Origin: Rhizobium aethiopicum
GTDB taxonomy: Bacteria > Pseudomonadota > Alphaproteobacteria > Rhizobiales > Rhizobiaceae
Direction: 5' to 3'
DNA: 64,000 bases
NCBI RefSeq assembly: GCF_900094625.1
Contig: NZ_FMAJ01000009.1
Coordinates: forward strand, 62,001-126,000
Positions 8,194 through 18,608 of this stretch are shown here, piece after piece. Both the position numbers and the translations under genes were made by a program. The notes beneath the pieces are model-generated. The model was not told the DNA's origin. It saw only the letters and a list, made by a program, of their open reading frames with translations, and did no database searches. The stretch's first letter is position 1, and each line of letters opens with the position of its first letter.

Positions 8194-9183
8194 TCAGACC
8201 GTCACGACAATCTTGCCGAACTGCTCGTTCGATTCCAGGAAGCGGTGCGCCTCGACGATATGCTCGAAAGGGAATGTCCTTGATATGACAGGCTCCAGCG
8301 CGCCGGACGCGAACCCTTCGAAGATGAAGGTCTTTGCAGCCTGCAGGCGCGTCGGATCGCGGACGATCTCATGGACGAGATAACCGCGTAGCGTCAGGCC
8401 CTTGCCGAGCACCGCAGGGAGCGGAAACGGCGTCGGCTCCGGGTTCAATCCGCCATATTCGATGAAAATGCCGCCCGATGACATTGCCGCGCTCAGCGGC
8501 TGCACGATGGGGCCGGCGACGGCATCGAAGACGACCCGCACGCCATCGGGGCCGGCGACGGCCTTCAGCTTCATTTGCAGGTCTTCCTCCTGTGAAGCGA
8601 GGACATGCGCAGCACCGGCATGGTGCAATGCCTGACGCTTGACGGAGGTCCTGGTAATCGCAATCGGCGTCGCACCGACCTTGTTGGCAATCTGGATCGC
8701 AGCAAGCCCCACGCTGCTCGACGCCGCGGTCACGGCGACGAAGTCACCTTTGCTCAACCTCGCAATGTCGATGAGTGCGCCGTAGGCCGTCAAGTATGGC
8801 ATCCAGACGGCAGCGGCGGCTTCCCAGGACAGCGTCGGCGGATGCCTGACGACGAATTCGGCGGGAAAGGATATGAGTTCCGCATAAGCCGGCCACTGGA
8901 CCATGGAGATGGGCGGGATGATACTGACACGGTCGCCGGGCACAAAACCATCCACCCCCTCGCCCACCGCCTCGATGATACCGGCCGCTTCGAGGCCGAG
9001 GCCGGAGGGCAGCGGCGCAGTTTCGATATAGGCGCCTGACCGCAACAAAGCTTCAGCGCGATTGATGCCCAGCGCCTTGACGCGGATCTGAACCAACCCC
9101 GGCTGGGGCGCGGGAATCACTACATCCTCGACGCGGAGAACCTCGGGACCGCCAAGCTCATGAAAGCGGATTACGCGTGCCAT
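8194..9183 (-). CDS. Zinc-independent MDR oxidoreductase (quinone reductase-like)
   Basis: A 329-residue medium-chain dehydrogenase/reductase. The N-terminal GroES-like domain covers about residues 1-130 (GLGLEAAGIIEAVGEGVDGF) and the Rossmann domain follows, with VTAASSSVGLAAIQIANKVGA near residues 150-170 as the NADPH-binding loop. The usual structural-zinc cysteines are absent, which places it with quinone oxidoreductase-like members. It is divergent from a LysR regulator, 104 bases apart, which probably controls it. Confidence 0.88.
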   Translation of the reverse strand: MARVIRFHELGGPEVLRVEDVVIPAPQPGLVQIRVKALGINRAEALLRSGAYIETAPLPSGLGLEAAGIIEAVGEGVDGFVPGDRVSIIPPISMVQWPAYAELISFPAEFVVRHPPTLSWEAAAAVWMPYLTAYGALIDIARLSKGDFVAVTAASSSVGLAAIQIANKVGATPIAITRTSVKRQALHHAGAAHVLASQEEDLQMKLKAVAGPDGVRVVFDAVAGPIVQPLSAAMSSGGIFIEYGGLNPEPTPFPLPAVLGKGLTLRGYLVHEIVRDPTRLQAAKTFIFEGFASGALEPVISRTFPFEHIVEAHRFLESNEQFGKIVVTV

Positions 9184-9287
9184 TCGATATCAACTCCAAA
9201 ATGATTGAACCGAATGATCTATGCCAAGCCGCCTCCAGAAGATAAATTGGCCAGAAGGCAAGACAGAAGAAACCAAGAGTTTGCAAT

Positions 9288-10187
9288 ATGGATCGTCTCA
9301 CCAGCATGGCCGTCTTCGTGAAGGCCGTCGATCTGGGCTCATTCGCAGCGACGGCCGCGGCGCTTGGCCTTTCCGGACCGATGGTCGGCAAGCACATCCG
9401 CTTTCTCGAGGAGCGCCTGGGTGTGAGCCTCCTCAACCGGACGACGCGTCGCCAGAGCCTGACGGATTTCGGACGCGCCTATTACGAGCGCTGCCGGATG
9501 ATCCTTGCGGAGACCGAGGCTGCGGATGCGCTTGCAGTCGATCATCTTACCGAACCCTGTGGAAGGCTGCGCGTCACCATGCCCGTTCATTTCGGACGGC
9601 GCTGCGTGGTCCCGATCCTAATCGAACTCGCCCAGCGGCATCCGAACCTCGAACTTGATCTATCGCTCAGCGACCCTGTCATCGACCTCGCGGAGGGCGG
9701 CTACGATCTCGCGATCCGCACCGGCGAGTTGGAGGACAGGTCGGGCGTCATTGCGCGCCGTGTCGCGCGCCAGCGCATGGTGGTCTGCGCATCGCCGGCA
9801 TATCTCGATACCCACGGCAGGCCCGAGCAGCTCGAGGATCTCGGCAGGCACGATGCAATCGTATATGCGCGCTCCACCCGGTACCGCCCGTGGCTTTTTC
9901 CGCGCGGCGACGAGCCACCGATTGAAATCAGGCCCAAGAGCCGTTTGAGGCTCGACGATCTCGATGCCATTGCTGATGCGGCAACGGCAGGCATGGGGCT
10001 CGCCTGGTTGCCCTCCTGGCTTATCCGGGACCGTGTGCAGGCAGGGATGCTGGTGGTGGTGCTGCCGGACCAGCCAGAATTCCCGTATGATTGTCATGCG
10101 CTGTGGCTGCAGACACCACACCTACCGCTCAGGACTCGTCTTGCGATCAACGCACTGGCGGCTGCATTGCCTAAACTCATGGCGTAG
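9288..10187 (+). CDS. LysR family transcriptional regulator
   Basis: A 299-residue LysR-type regulator. Residues 1-60 form the winged helix (FVKAVDLGSFAATAAALGLS, then FLEERLGVSLLNRTTRR), and residues about 90-295 form the periplasmic-binding-like effector domain. The sequence is of the AaeR/DmlR-like subgroup that starts MDRLTSMAVFVKAV. It is transcribed away from the MDR oxidoreductase and is its likely regulator; the effector is unknown. An intrinsic terminator follows 34 bases after the stop. Confidence 0.92.
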   Translation: MDRLTSMAVFVKAVDLGSFAATAAALGLSGPMVGKHIRFLEERLGVSLLNRTTRRQSLTDFGRAYYERCRMILAETEAADALAVDHLTEPCGRLRVTMPVHFGRRCVVPILIELAQRHPNLELDLSLSDPVIDLAEGGYDLAIRTGELEDRSGVIARRVARQRMVVCASPAYLDTHGRPEQLEDLGRHDAIVYARSTRYRPWLFPRGDEPPIEIRPKSRLRLDDLDAIADAATAGMGLAWLPSWLIRDRVQAGMLVVVLPDQPEFPYDCHALWLQTPHLPLRTRLAINALAAALPKLMA

Positions 10188-10221
10188 GCCAGCGGCTGTT
10201 CATGGGCGAACCGGCCAAAGG

Positions 10222-10250
10222 AAAAGGCCGGAGCAAAACCCGGCCTTTAA
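10222..10250. terminator. Bidirectional intrinsic terminator
   Basis: AAAGGCCGG (10223-10231) and CCGGCCTTT (10240-10248) form a nine-base-pair stem with an eight-base loop, flanked by A and T runs on both sides. It lies between the converging lysR gene and the phytase-like gene. Confidence 0.8.
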
Positions 10251-10268
10251 GTTTCATGGAACGCGAAC

Positions 10269-12467
10269 TCAGTTCGTGGCGGTCAGGTTCACCGAGAAGA
10301 ACAGGATTTCGCCCGAGGAGTCGCTCACACCGTCATTGTCGGTCACGGCATAGGGCTTGCCCGATGCGTCGAAGGCAAAACCTTCCAGCTTGTCGAGAAC
10401 GTAGCCGTTGGTAGCCGACTTCAGGTCGCCGATGAAATCGTGCGCTTCTGTCTTCTTGACGACCGGAAGCTCGCCGCCGAGCTTCGCCGGCTTCAGCTCC
10501 GAAATCGCCACCTTGTACAGCTTCTTCAGCTTTGCGGCGTCACCGACCAGATTGTCGCGCTCGATGATGTAGACGCTGTCGCCGTGGGCGGAGATCTCGG
10601 ACAGTCCGACCCAGCCGCTTTCCGTCTTGTCGAGCGGATAGCGCACGGCGCCCCATTCCTTCTTCTTCGGATTGTAGGAGACGAGCTTCACGAAGCCCTT
10701 CTCGTCATCACCCCACTCGCGCTGGACGGCCATCCAGAGCGTGGCATCGTCGCCGGTGCCGACAATGGTGACGCCCTCGAAGCCGTAGCGGATTTCGTTG
10801 GCGGCAAATTCCCTAGGCAGGGCGATTTCGGCCTTGATGTCGCCCTTGGCATTGACGTTGTAGAGGGCATGCGGGACGAGGCGTTCGCTATACCCTTCCG
10901 AGGCCAGCCAGAAGGAACCGTCAGCGGCAGCCGCGATGCCTTCTATGTCGAGCTTCTGGGCCGGAGCGCCGTCACGCTTGACGACGAGAGCGTCGGTAAT
11001 GACCGCCGGTTTCTTGCTGGCGTCGATCGTGTAGATCGTCGGCTGCGAGCCCAGAACGCTGTCACTGACGGCGTAGAGCATGCCCGGTTTGCCGGGAACG
11101 GCGGCGAGACCCGAAAGCGCTGCGAAACCGATCGGATTGCCATCCTTCTCGGCGGAGACGATCTGCGGATAGGCTCTTTCGCCTTCCGAACGCTCGTAGA
11201 TCATCACATGCGAGCGCGCGCCGCCATCCTTTCCGAGATCGAGTTCATTTGCGGTGGCGAAGAGGTTGCGCTGGGGAATCGCGATCGCGCCTTCCGGCGA
11301 AATACCTGACGGCAGCAGCTGAACGAGTTCGGGATCGGCGCCGGTATCCTTATAGACGCCGACGACCGAAGCGCGCTCGGCGAGCAGGAAGAAATAATTA
11401 TCGTCGCCGAATTTGGCGGCTTCGAGACCTTCCGGCTCGACACCCTTCGATCCCGAACGGCTTTCCGGATAGTGGCCGATACGGGCGACGGCGCGTTCGA
11501 AGGATGCGCCCGATTCGTAGAGGACCTTGCCCGTCTTGTCGAAGATGGTGAAGCCGCGCGAGCCGCCCTGGTAATCGCCTTCATTGGCAACGACGAGGCG
11601 GTTGTCGTCCAGCCACTTCACGGCATCAGGCTCGCGCAGCACACCGTTCGATTCGCTTGAGAATTTCAGGGCGCCGTCGCGCTTCGTGTCAATGCCGGAG
11701 AGATCGGCGCTGCCGGCGGTAAAGTGGGTCTTCACCTGAGCCGTGTTGGCGTCGATGATGACGATCTCGTTATTTTCCTGCAGCGTCAGGCCAATTTCGT
11801 TCAGGCCGTTGAAAGCGACGAATTCCGGCTCCGGATCTTCAGGGGCGACACCGGCAAGCCCGGTCAGCGCCACGTGCTTGATGGTGCCGCAATCGACTGT
11901 GCCGTTCTTGACCTGGAAGACGACGAGGTCGCCGGCCGGCATCTGCGGGATCTTGCCGTCATTGAGGTCTTCGTCGCGCTCGTTTTCGATCGCGATGGCA
12001 CCAAGCGTCTTGTCCTTGTTGAGGGCGATCGAATCCGGCTGGCCGCCGAGATCGCAGGTACTCTCGATCTTCTTCGTCGCCACGTCGACGACTGCGAGGC
12101 GGCCTGAGGGCTTTGTCTTGCTTTCGGAGGTGTTGACGGCAACCAGCGCCTTGCCGGCGCTCGAGGTGACCGATGTCGGCTCGCCATCCATCATCAGCGC
12201 GCCGGCGGCTCTCGGGGCCTTGGCGTCGGTGATGTCGATGAAGCCGATCGCACCGAGCGGGCTGTCGCTATAGATCAGGGTGTTGCCGTCGTCGGTCGCG
12301 GTGATGATTTCTGCCGATGTCACCGACAGCTTGTCCTTGTCACCAGGCAGGTTCTGGGCGACCGGGAAGGAGGCGATGCGGTTGAAGACCGGCTCGGCCG
12401 CAGCGGGAAAGGCAACAGATGCGAGAAGCACGGCAGCAAGCGCTGCCTTGCGGGATGAAATTGTCAT
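10269..12467 (-). CDS. Periplasmic beta-propeller protein with phytase-esterase-like domain
   Basis: A 732-residue exported protein. Residues 1-24 are a signal peptide ending ...ASVAFPAAAEP. The N-terminal half has beta-propeller repeats (for example GRLAVVDVATKKIESTCDL, DLVVFQVKNGTVDCGT). The C-terminal third carries the motifs of the 'esterase-like activity of phytase' domain: DIEGIAAAADGSFWLASEG, YGFEGVTIVG and LEGFAFDASGKPYAVTDNDG. Family knowledge suggests phosphoester or phytate-related hydrolysis. A perfect PHO box 51 bases upstream indicates control by phosphate starvation, which agrees. The ATG at 12467 was chosen because it opens the signal peptide; an in-frame start 25 codons upstream would run through the PHO box. 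Confidence 0.82.
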   Translation of the reverse strand: MTISSRKAALAAVLLASVAFPAAAEPVFNRIASFPVAQNLPGDKDKLSVTSAEIITATDDGNTLIYSDSPLGAIGFIDITDAKAPRAAGALMMDGEPTSVTSSAGKALVAVNTSESKTKPSGRLAVVDVATKKIESTCDLGGQPDSIALNKDKTLGAIAIENERDEDLNDGKIPQMPAGDLVVFQVKNGTVDCGTIKHVALTGLAGVAPEDPEPEFVAFNGLNEIGLTLQENNEIVIIDANTAQVKTHFTAGSADLSGIDTKRDGALKFSSESNGVLREPDAVKWLDDNRLVVANEGDYQGGSRGFTIFDKTGKVLYESGASFERAVARIGHYPESRSGSKGVEPEGLEAAKFGDDNYFFLLAERASVVGVYKDTGADPELVQLLPSGISPEGAIAIPQRNLFATANELDLGKDGGARSHVMIYERSEGERAYPQIVSAEKDGNPIGFAALSGLAAVPGKPGMLYAVSDSVLGSQPTIYTIDASKKPAVITDALVVKRDGAPAQKLDIEGIAAAADGSFWLASEGYSERLVPHALYNVNAKGDIKAEIALPREFAANEIRYGFEGVTIVGTGDDATLWMAVQREWGDDEKGFVKLVSYNPKKKEWGAVRYPLDKTESGWVGLSEISAHGDSVYIIERDNLVGDAAKLKKLYKVAISELKPAKLGGELPVVKKTEAHDFIGDLKSATNGYVLDKLEGFAFDASGKPYAVTDNDGVSDSSGEILFFSVNLTATN

Positions 12468-12517
12468 GGAAACCCCCAATGTCGAAAGATCGAACAGAGG
12501 GGTTTTGCGGGACTGCC

Positions 12518-12535
12518 ATGACAGAGACATGACAG
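12518..12535 (-). promoter_or_regulatory. PHO box (PhoB site) before the phytase-like gene
   Basis: On the minus strand CTGTCAT-GTCT-CTGTCAT, two perfect 7-base direct repeats with a four-base spacer, exactly the PhoB consensus. It is 50 bases upstream of the ATG at 12467 and only 25 bases downstream of the ribN stop. Confidence 0.8.
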
Positions 12536-12560
12536 CCGGCAAGATTTCAGAGGGTCTGTG

Positions 12561-13460
12561 TCAGGCTGCCTGCCTTTCCCGCCGCATCTCATTCCTCATG
12601 ATGAAGAGCGATGCGGAAAGAATGAGTGCAGCGCCTAACCACAGATAGCCGGAGGGCGCGTAGCCGAAGAACAGCCAGCCGGCGAAGACGTTGAGCGGCA
12701 GCTTCAGATCGTCGAAGGGCTGGACATAGGCGGCGTCGGCGCTGGCATAAGCAAGGGTCAGGAAATATTGCGCCACCACCGTCAGGAGGCCTGCCAGAAG
12801 GAAGAGCGCGAGTGTCATGCCCGTCGGCACCGCGAAGTCCGCGGCAAGCGCCAGGCCGCCGTTGATCGGCGTCAGCAGCACCAACAGCCAGACAGTGATG
12901 GTCTCCGGCCTCTCGATGCCGGTCAGGCTCTTGGTGATGAGCGACGAGGCGCCCCAGAGCAGCGCCGAAAGGACAGGCAGCAGTGCAGCCCAGGTGAAAC
13001 CATCAGACCAAGGCTGCAGGATGATCATCGCGCCGGCAAAGCCGACACCGGTTGCCGCCCAGCGAGCCGGGCCGACGCGTTCGCCGAGGAACAGGCGGGC
13101 GCCGAGGATGATGAAGAAGGGCGAGGTCATGACGAGCGCGATCGCCTGCCAGATCGGAACCGAGGCAAGACCCAAAACCCAGGCCTCGACGCCGAGCGCG
13201 GCAAGGAAGACGCGCACGACATGCCGCCAAGGATAGGCCGTCCGCATAGCTGAAAGACCGGCCTTGCGCAGGAAGGGCAAGGAGAAAAGGAAGGCGAAGG
13301 CATATTGCCAGAAGGCTGCGGAGGCTGGCGGAAACGCGAGCTTCATGGTCAGCCATTGGGTGACGACGTTGAGGAGCGAGAAGGCCATGCCTCCGAGCAC
13401 CATGAAGGCAGCGCCGGCAATGGCGCGCGATTGCGAGACTGTGAGGGAATTCTGATTCAT
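12561..13460 (-). CDS. ribN: Riboflavin transporter of the RibN type (EamA family)
   Basis: A 299-residue inner-membrane protein of the drug/metabolite transporter superfamily, with about ten hydrophobic helices in two EamA repeats (for example GMAFSLLNVVTQWLTMKLAF and LLPVLSALLWGASSLITKSL). The substrate call comes from context: an FMN riboswitch lies directly upstream on the same strand, and the RibN family of riboflavin importers was first described in Rhizobium leguminosarum. The ATG at 13460 (MNQNSLTVSQ) is preceded by GGAAG; an in-frame ATG at 13469 is an alternative. It sits as a single-gene transcription unit between hupB and the phytase-like gene. Confidence 0.85.
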   Translation of the reverse strand: MNQNSLTVSQSRAIAGAAFMVLGGMAFSLLNVVTQWLTMKLAFPPASAAFWQYAFAFLFSLPFLRKAGLSAMRTAYPWRHVVRVFLAALGVEAWVLGLASVPIWQAIALVMTSPFFIILGARLFLGERVGPARWAATGVGFAGAMIILQPWSDGFTWAALLPVLSALLWGASSLITKSLTGIERPETITVWLLVLLTPINGGLALAADFAVPTGMTLALFLLAGLLTVVAQYFLTLAYASADAAYVQPFDDLKLPLNVFAGWLFFGYAPSGYLWLGAALILSASLFIMRNEMRRERQAA

Positions 13461-13555
13461 GTCTTCCATCCAAAACAGGGACCAACACAAATCAGGACGC
13501 ATGAGCGACAGTATGCGGAGGCAGGCAGTCCCCTGCCCGCACGCAGCCATGCTCA

Positions 13556-13699
13556 TTCTCTTTCATCCGGACTTTCACCGTCGGCTCCGGAATCGCACCG
13601 GATCTGCTGACCCCTCCCCGGCCAAGGCTTCGGAAGGCGCTCGCGGGCTTGGGCCGCAGCCCTTTACCGCCGGTGGGGACTTTCACCCCGCCCTGAGAA
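13556..13699 (-). promoter_or_regulatory. FMN riboswitch (RFN element)
   Basis: Read on the minus strand, the conserved RFN blocks occur in order: AGGGCGGGGTGAAAGTCCCC, ACCGGCGGTAAAGGGCTGCG, AGCCCGCGAGCG, GGTCAGCAGATCCGGTG, ATTCCGGAGCCGACGGT and AAAGTCCGGATGAAAGAGAA. The aptamer is complete. Between it and ribN a GGCAG/CTGCC hairpin (about 13521-13540) could be part of the expression platform; it has no U-tract, so control of translation is more likely than of termination. Confidence 0.96.
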
Positions 13700-13740
13700 C
13701 AGCATCGTTCGTAAAACAAAGCGCTGCCTGCGGCAAGCGG

Positions 13741-13775
13741 CAAAACAAAAGGGGTCCGGCAGTGCCGAACCCCTC
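13741..13775 (-). terminator. Intrinsic terminator of hupB
   Basis: On the minus strand an 11-base stem AGGGGTTCGGC / GCCGGACCCCT with a three-base loop and one mismatch is followed by TTTTGTTTTG. It lies 49 bases after the hupB stop. Confidence 0.85.
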
Positions 13776-13823
13776 GAAATCCTGCTCAGCCGTTCTCGTT
13801 TACGACTGGCGGATAATCTCTAA

Positions 13824-14099
13824 TCAGCCGTTGACGGCGTCCTTCAGGCCCTTGCCGGGCGTGAACTTCGGCACGTTGCGAGCCGGGATATCGACTTCGG
13901 CACCGGTCGACGGGTTACGACCCTTCGTTGCGGCACGATGAGAAACGGTGAAGCTGCCGAAACCAGCGAGGCGGATGTCGCCCTTGTTCTTGAGTTCGGC
14001 CTGGACAACGTCGAAAACCGCGTCAACAGCGGAAGCCGCGTCAGACTTCGTCAGTCCTGCCTTTTCGGCGACCGCGGACACGAGTTCATTCTTGTTCAT
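13824..14099 (-). CDS. hupB: HU family DNA-binding protein
   Basis: A 91-residue nucleoid-associated protein of the HU type, which binds and bends DNA as a dimer. The N-terminal helices (MNKNELVSAVAEKAGLTKSD) and the beta-arm with GFGSFTVSHRAATKGRNP and TGAEVDIPARNVPKFTPGK are complete, including the proline at the arm tip. It is a single-gene unit with its own intrinsic terminator and an upstream gap of about 200 bases to lon. The order lon-hupB is common in proteobacteria. Confidence 0.96.
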   Translation of the reverse strand: MNKNELVSAVAEKAGLTKSDAASAVDAVFDVVQAELKNKGDIRLAGFGSFTVSHRAATKGRNPSTGAEVDIPARNVPKFTPGKGLKDAVNG

Positions 14100-14231
14100 G
14101 TTTCCACCCCTTTCAAAATGGTATGAAACGACTCAAATCTAAGCTAGGCGCAGAATAGGTTTCATCAGGCCCGCCGGGAACCCAAAAGCCCTGCAAATCA
14201 AGGAAAAGCAAGCGTCTCCATGACGTTTTCA

Positions 14232-14263
14232 CAAAAAAGGCTGGCGTTTCCGCCAGCCTTTTC
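14232..14263 (-). terminator. Intrinsic terminator of lon
   Basis: On the minus strand AAGGCTGGCG-GAAA-CGCCAGCCTT, a ten-base perfect stem with a GNRA-type tetraloop, is followed by TTTTG. It lies 43 bases after the lon stop. Confidence 0.9.
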
Positions 14264-14305
14264 GCGTCTTTTGCGCCAATTGGGCATAAATGTGGCAAAT
14301 GCCAC

Positions 14306-16723
14306 TCAATGCGCTATGGCCGCACCCGAGTCATCAAGACCTTCGACCGATGTGATCACAGGCGTTTCCACCGTGCCATCCCACTCGATCGGCTCCGGCC
14401 GGCGGATCAGCGCGTGTTTGATCACCTCGCCCATCCGGGACACCGGAATGATCTCCATGCTGTTCTTCACGTTGTCCGGAATCTCCGCCAGGTCCTTGGC
14501 GTTCTCCTCCGGAATCAGCACCTTCTTGATGCCGCCGCGAAGCGCTGCGAGCAGCTTTTCCTTGAGACCGCCGATCGGCAGCACACGGCCGCGAAGGGTG
14601 ATTTCACCGGTCATGGCCACATGCTTATTCACCGGGATGCCGGTCATGATCGAGACGATGGCGGTCGCCATGGCAACACCGGCCGAGGGGCCATCCTTCG
14701 GCGTCGCACCTTCCGGCACGTGCACGTGGATGTCGTTCTTTTCGAACATCGGTGGTTCGATGCCGAAATCGACAGCGCGCGAGCGGACATAGGAGGCCGC
14801 TGCCGAGATCGATTCCTTCATGACGTCCTTCAGATTGCCAGTGACCGTCATGCGGCCCTTGCCTGGCATCATCACACCTTCGATGGTCAGCAGCTCGCCG
14901 CCGACTTCCGTCCAGGCAAGACCGGTCACGACGCCGACCTGATCCTCGCCCTCGGCTTCGCCATGGCGGAAGCGCGGGACGCCGAGATAGTCGGCGATGT
15001 TTGCGGCCGTCACGTGAACGGACTTCGTCTTGCCCTTGATGATCTCGGTGACCGCCTTGCGGGCGAGCTTCATCAATTCGCGTTCGAAGCTGCGGACACC
15101 GGCTTCACGGGTGTACTGCTGGCTGATCGCCATCAGGGCGTCGTCGCTGACCGAGAATTCTTCCGGCTGCAACGCATGTTCCTTGATGGCCTTCGGCAGC
15201 AGGTGCCGCTTGGCGATCTCGCGCTTCTCGTCCTCGGTGTAGCCGGCGATACGGATGATTTCCATGCGGTCCATCAGCGGTGCAGGAATGTTCAGCGTAT
15301 TCGCCGTCGTGATGAACATCACGTCCGACAGGTCGTATTCGACTTCCAGGTAATGGTCCATGAAGGTCGAGTTCTGCGCCGGATCGAGCACTTCGAGCAG
15401 GGCCGAGGACGGATCGCCGCGGAAATCCATGCCCATCTTGTCGATCTCGTCGAGCAGGAAGAGCGGGTTGGACTTCTTCGCCTTCTTCATCGACTGGATG
15501 ACCTTGCCGGGCATCGAGCCGATATAGGTGCGGCGGTGACCGCGGATTTCGGCTTCGTCGCGAACGCCGCCGAGCGCCATGCGGACATACTCACGGCCCG
15601 TCGCCTTCGCGATCGACTGGGCGAGCGAGGTCTTGCCGACGCCCGGAGGGCCGACGAGGCAGAGGATCGGGCCCTTGATCTTGGTGGCGCGGGCCTGGAC
15701 GGCGAGATATTCGACGATGCGCTCCTTGACCTTGTCGAGACCGAAGTGATCGGCTTCGAGGATCTTTTCGGCATTGTTGAGATCAGCCTTAATCTTCGAC
15801 TTCTTGCCCCAGGGAATGCCGAGCAGCCAATCCAGATAGTTGCGCACGACGGTGGCTTCGGCCGACATCGGGCTCATCTGGCGCAGCTTCTTCAGCTCCG
15901 CATCGGCCTTTTCACGGGCTTCCTTGGACAGCTTGGTCTTGGCGATGCGCTCTTCCAGTTCGCTCATCTCGTCGCGGCCTTCCTCGCCGTCGCCGAGTTC
16001 CTTCTGGATCGCCTTCATCTGCTCATTGAGGTAATATTCGCGCTGGGTCTTCTCCATCTGGCGCTTGACGCGCGAGCGGATGCGCTTTTCGACCTGCAGC
16101 ACCGAAATCTCGCCTTCCATGAAGCCGAGCGCCTTTTCGAGGCGCTGTTTGACGCTCGTCGTCTCCAGCATCTCCTGCTTCTCGGTGATCTTGATCGACA
16201 GATGCGAGGCGACCGTATCGGCGAGCTTGGAATAGTCGTCGATCTGGCTGGCGGCGCCGACCACTTCGGGCGAAATCTTCTTGTTGAGCTTCACATAGCT
16301 TTCGAATTCGGAGACGACCGAGCGCGACAAGGCTTCCAGTTCAACCGGATCGTCATGCGGCTCCTCGAGCACATGGCCAAGCGCCTCGTAGAAGTCCTCA
16401 CGGCTCGTATAGGTATCGATCTCGGCGCGGGCACGGCCTTCGACCAGGACCTTGACGGTGCCGTCGGGCAGCTTGAGCAGCTGCAGCACGTTTGCAACCG
16501 TGCCGACATTGTGGATCGCCGAAGGGTCCGGATCATCGTCGCTGGCGTTGATCTGCGTCACCAGCATGATCTGCTTGTCCGAGCCCATGACCTCTTCGAG
16601 CGCACGGATCGACTTTTCCCGGCCGACAAACAGCGGCACGATCATATGCGGGAAAACCACGATGTCGCGCAGGGGCAGAACGGGGTAGGCAGTGCTGCTC
16701 GCTACAGACGTTTTCTTCGTCAT
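14306..16723 (-). CDS. lon: ATP-dependent protease La
   Basis: Lon degrades misfolded and regulatory proteins in the cytoplasm. The 805-residue chain has the N-terminal substrate domain (PVLPLRDIVVFPHMIVPLFV near residue 15), a coiled-coil region, the AAA+ module with Walker A GPPGVGKTSLAQ (about residue 355) and Walker B FLLDEIDKMG, and the C-terminal protease domain with the Ser-Lys dyad in PKDGPSAGVAM and GLKEKLLAA. Everything expected is present and the length is normal. The upstream 400-base gap to clpX contains the clpX terminator and a CTTGAA at 16831-16826 that may be part of a heat-shock promoter. Confidence 0.97.
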   Translation of the reverse strand: MTKKTSVASSTAYPVLPLRDIVVFPHMIVPLFVGREKSIRALEEVMGSDKQIMLVTQINASDDDPDPSAIHNVGTVANVLQLLKLPDGTVKVLVEGRARAEIDTYTSREDFYEALGHVLEEPHDDPVELEALSRSVVSEFESYVKLNKKISPEVVGAASQIDDYSKLADTVASHLSIKITEKQEMLETTSVKQRLEKALGFMEGEISVLQVEKRIRSRVKRQMEKTQREYYLNEQMKAIQKELGDGEEGRDEMSELEERIAKTKLSKEAREKADAELKKLRQMSPMSAEATVVRNYLDWLLGIPWGKKSKIKADLNNAEKILEADHFGLDKVKERIVEYLAVQARATKIKGPILCLVGPPGVGKTSLAQSIAKATGREYVRMALGGVRDEAEIRGHRRTYIGSMPGKVIQSMKKAKKSNPLFLLDEIDKMGMDFRGDPSSALLEVLDPAQNSTFMDHYLEVEYDLSDVMFITTANTLNIPAPLMDRMEIIRIAGYTEDEKREIAKRHLLPKAIKEHALQPEEFSVSDDALMAISQQYTREAGVRSFERELMKLARKAVTEIIKGKTKSVHVTAANIADYLGVPRFRHGEAEGEDQVGVVTGLAWTEVGGELLTIEGVMMPGKGRMTVTGNLKDVMKESISAAASYVRSRAVDFGIEPPMFEKNDIHVHVPEGATPKDGPSAGVAMATAIVSIMTGIPVNKHVAMTGEITLRGRVLPIGGLKEKLLAALRGGIKKVLIPEENAKDLAEIPDNVKNSMEIIPVSRMGEVIKHALIRRPEPIEWDGTVETPVITSVEGLDDSGAAIAH

Positions 16724-17070
16724 TTTTTGTCCTTTCCATCGTCCCGTTGCCGGGCTCTCTGCACGGCCGCTTGGGACCGGCCGGCACTCTCACTTGGCCT
16801 ACAAGTGGAGGTTCTGACTACGCTTTTCAAGCCACGCTAACGCCCGCGTTCCCCGGATGTGACAGGATTGTTACAACGGAACGCCAACACTATGAAGCGC
16901 GTGGCTGGACCGGCGCTTACCACTCCCGACCCGGCTAAAATACAACGCCAGCAATAGGCTTACGGAATCGCTGCATCTTTACCAAGCACCGCCCCTTGCG
17001 CAACATCGGCAAAGGCAATTCCGGTTTCCACCCGCAAAATACTAACAGCGCCTCGTACGGTTTTTCAAAT

Positions 17071-17103
17071 AGAAAGGGGCCCGCTGAAGGCAAGCCCCTT
17101 AAA
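17071..17103 (-). terminator. Intrinsic terminator of clpX
   Basis: On the minus strand AAGGGGC ... GCCCCTT, seven to eight base pairs with a 13-base loop, is followed by TCTATTT. It lies about 25 bases after the clpX stop. The rest of the 16724-17126 gap holds no gene that I can see. Confidence 0.65.
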
Positions 17104-17126
17104 ATAATGGTGCGAAAACCCAGAGA

Positions 17127-18404
<1,278 letters not shown>

Positions 18405-18608
18405 ATCACTTTCCTTCCAGCACGCCGCATTTCAAGGCGAAATCGCGGTCCACTCTATCAGCTCCTGGCGGCACTCCGTTTCCGGAGCCTTTGCCGAGAA
18501 GGGCTTCAGGGGCTACGAACCGGTCCCAATCAACCATGTGCGGGTTCCGGCGGCAACGAATTCCCCTTCGAATGCCAAATGCTATGTCACAAAAATTCAA
18601 CATAGCAT

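Noticed and set aside
16826-16831. CTTGAA as -35 of a heat-shock promoter for lon
   Set aside because: At the 17-base distance the -10 reads CCACTTG, which does not fit CYTATnT; kept only as a remark in the lon entry.
14309-16840. 843-codon plus-strand frame opposite lon
   Set aside because: Its long length comes from lon codon bias read on the other strand; lon itself is complete with all motifs. The same holds for the long frames opposite clpX, nuoD and the Wzc-like gene.
16853-16875. Direct repeats resembling a PHO box before lon
   Set aside because: Only one half (CTGTCAC) fits; the other half (TTGTAAC) matches at too few positions.
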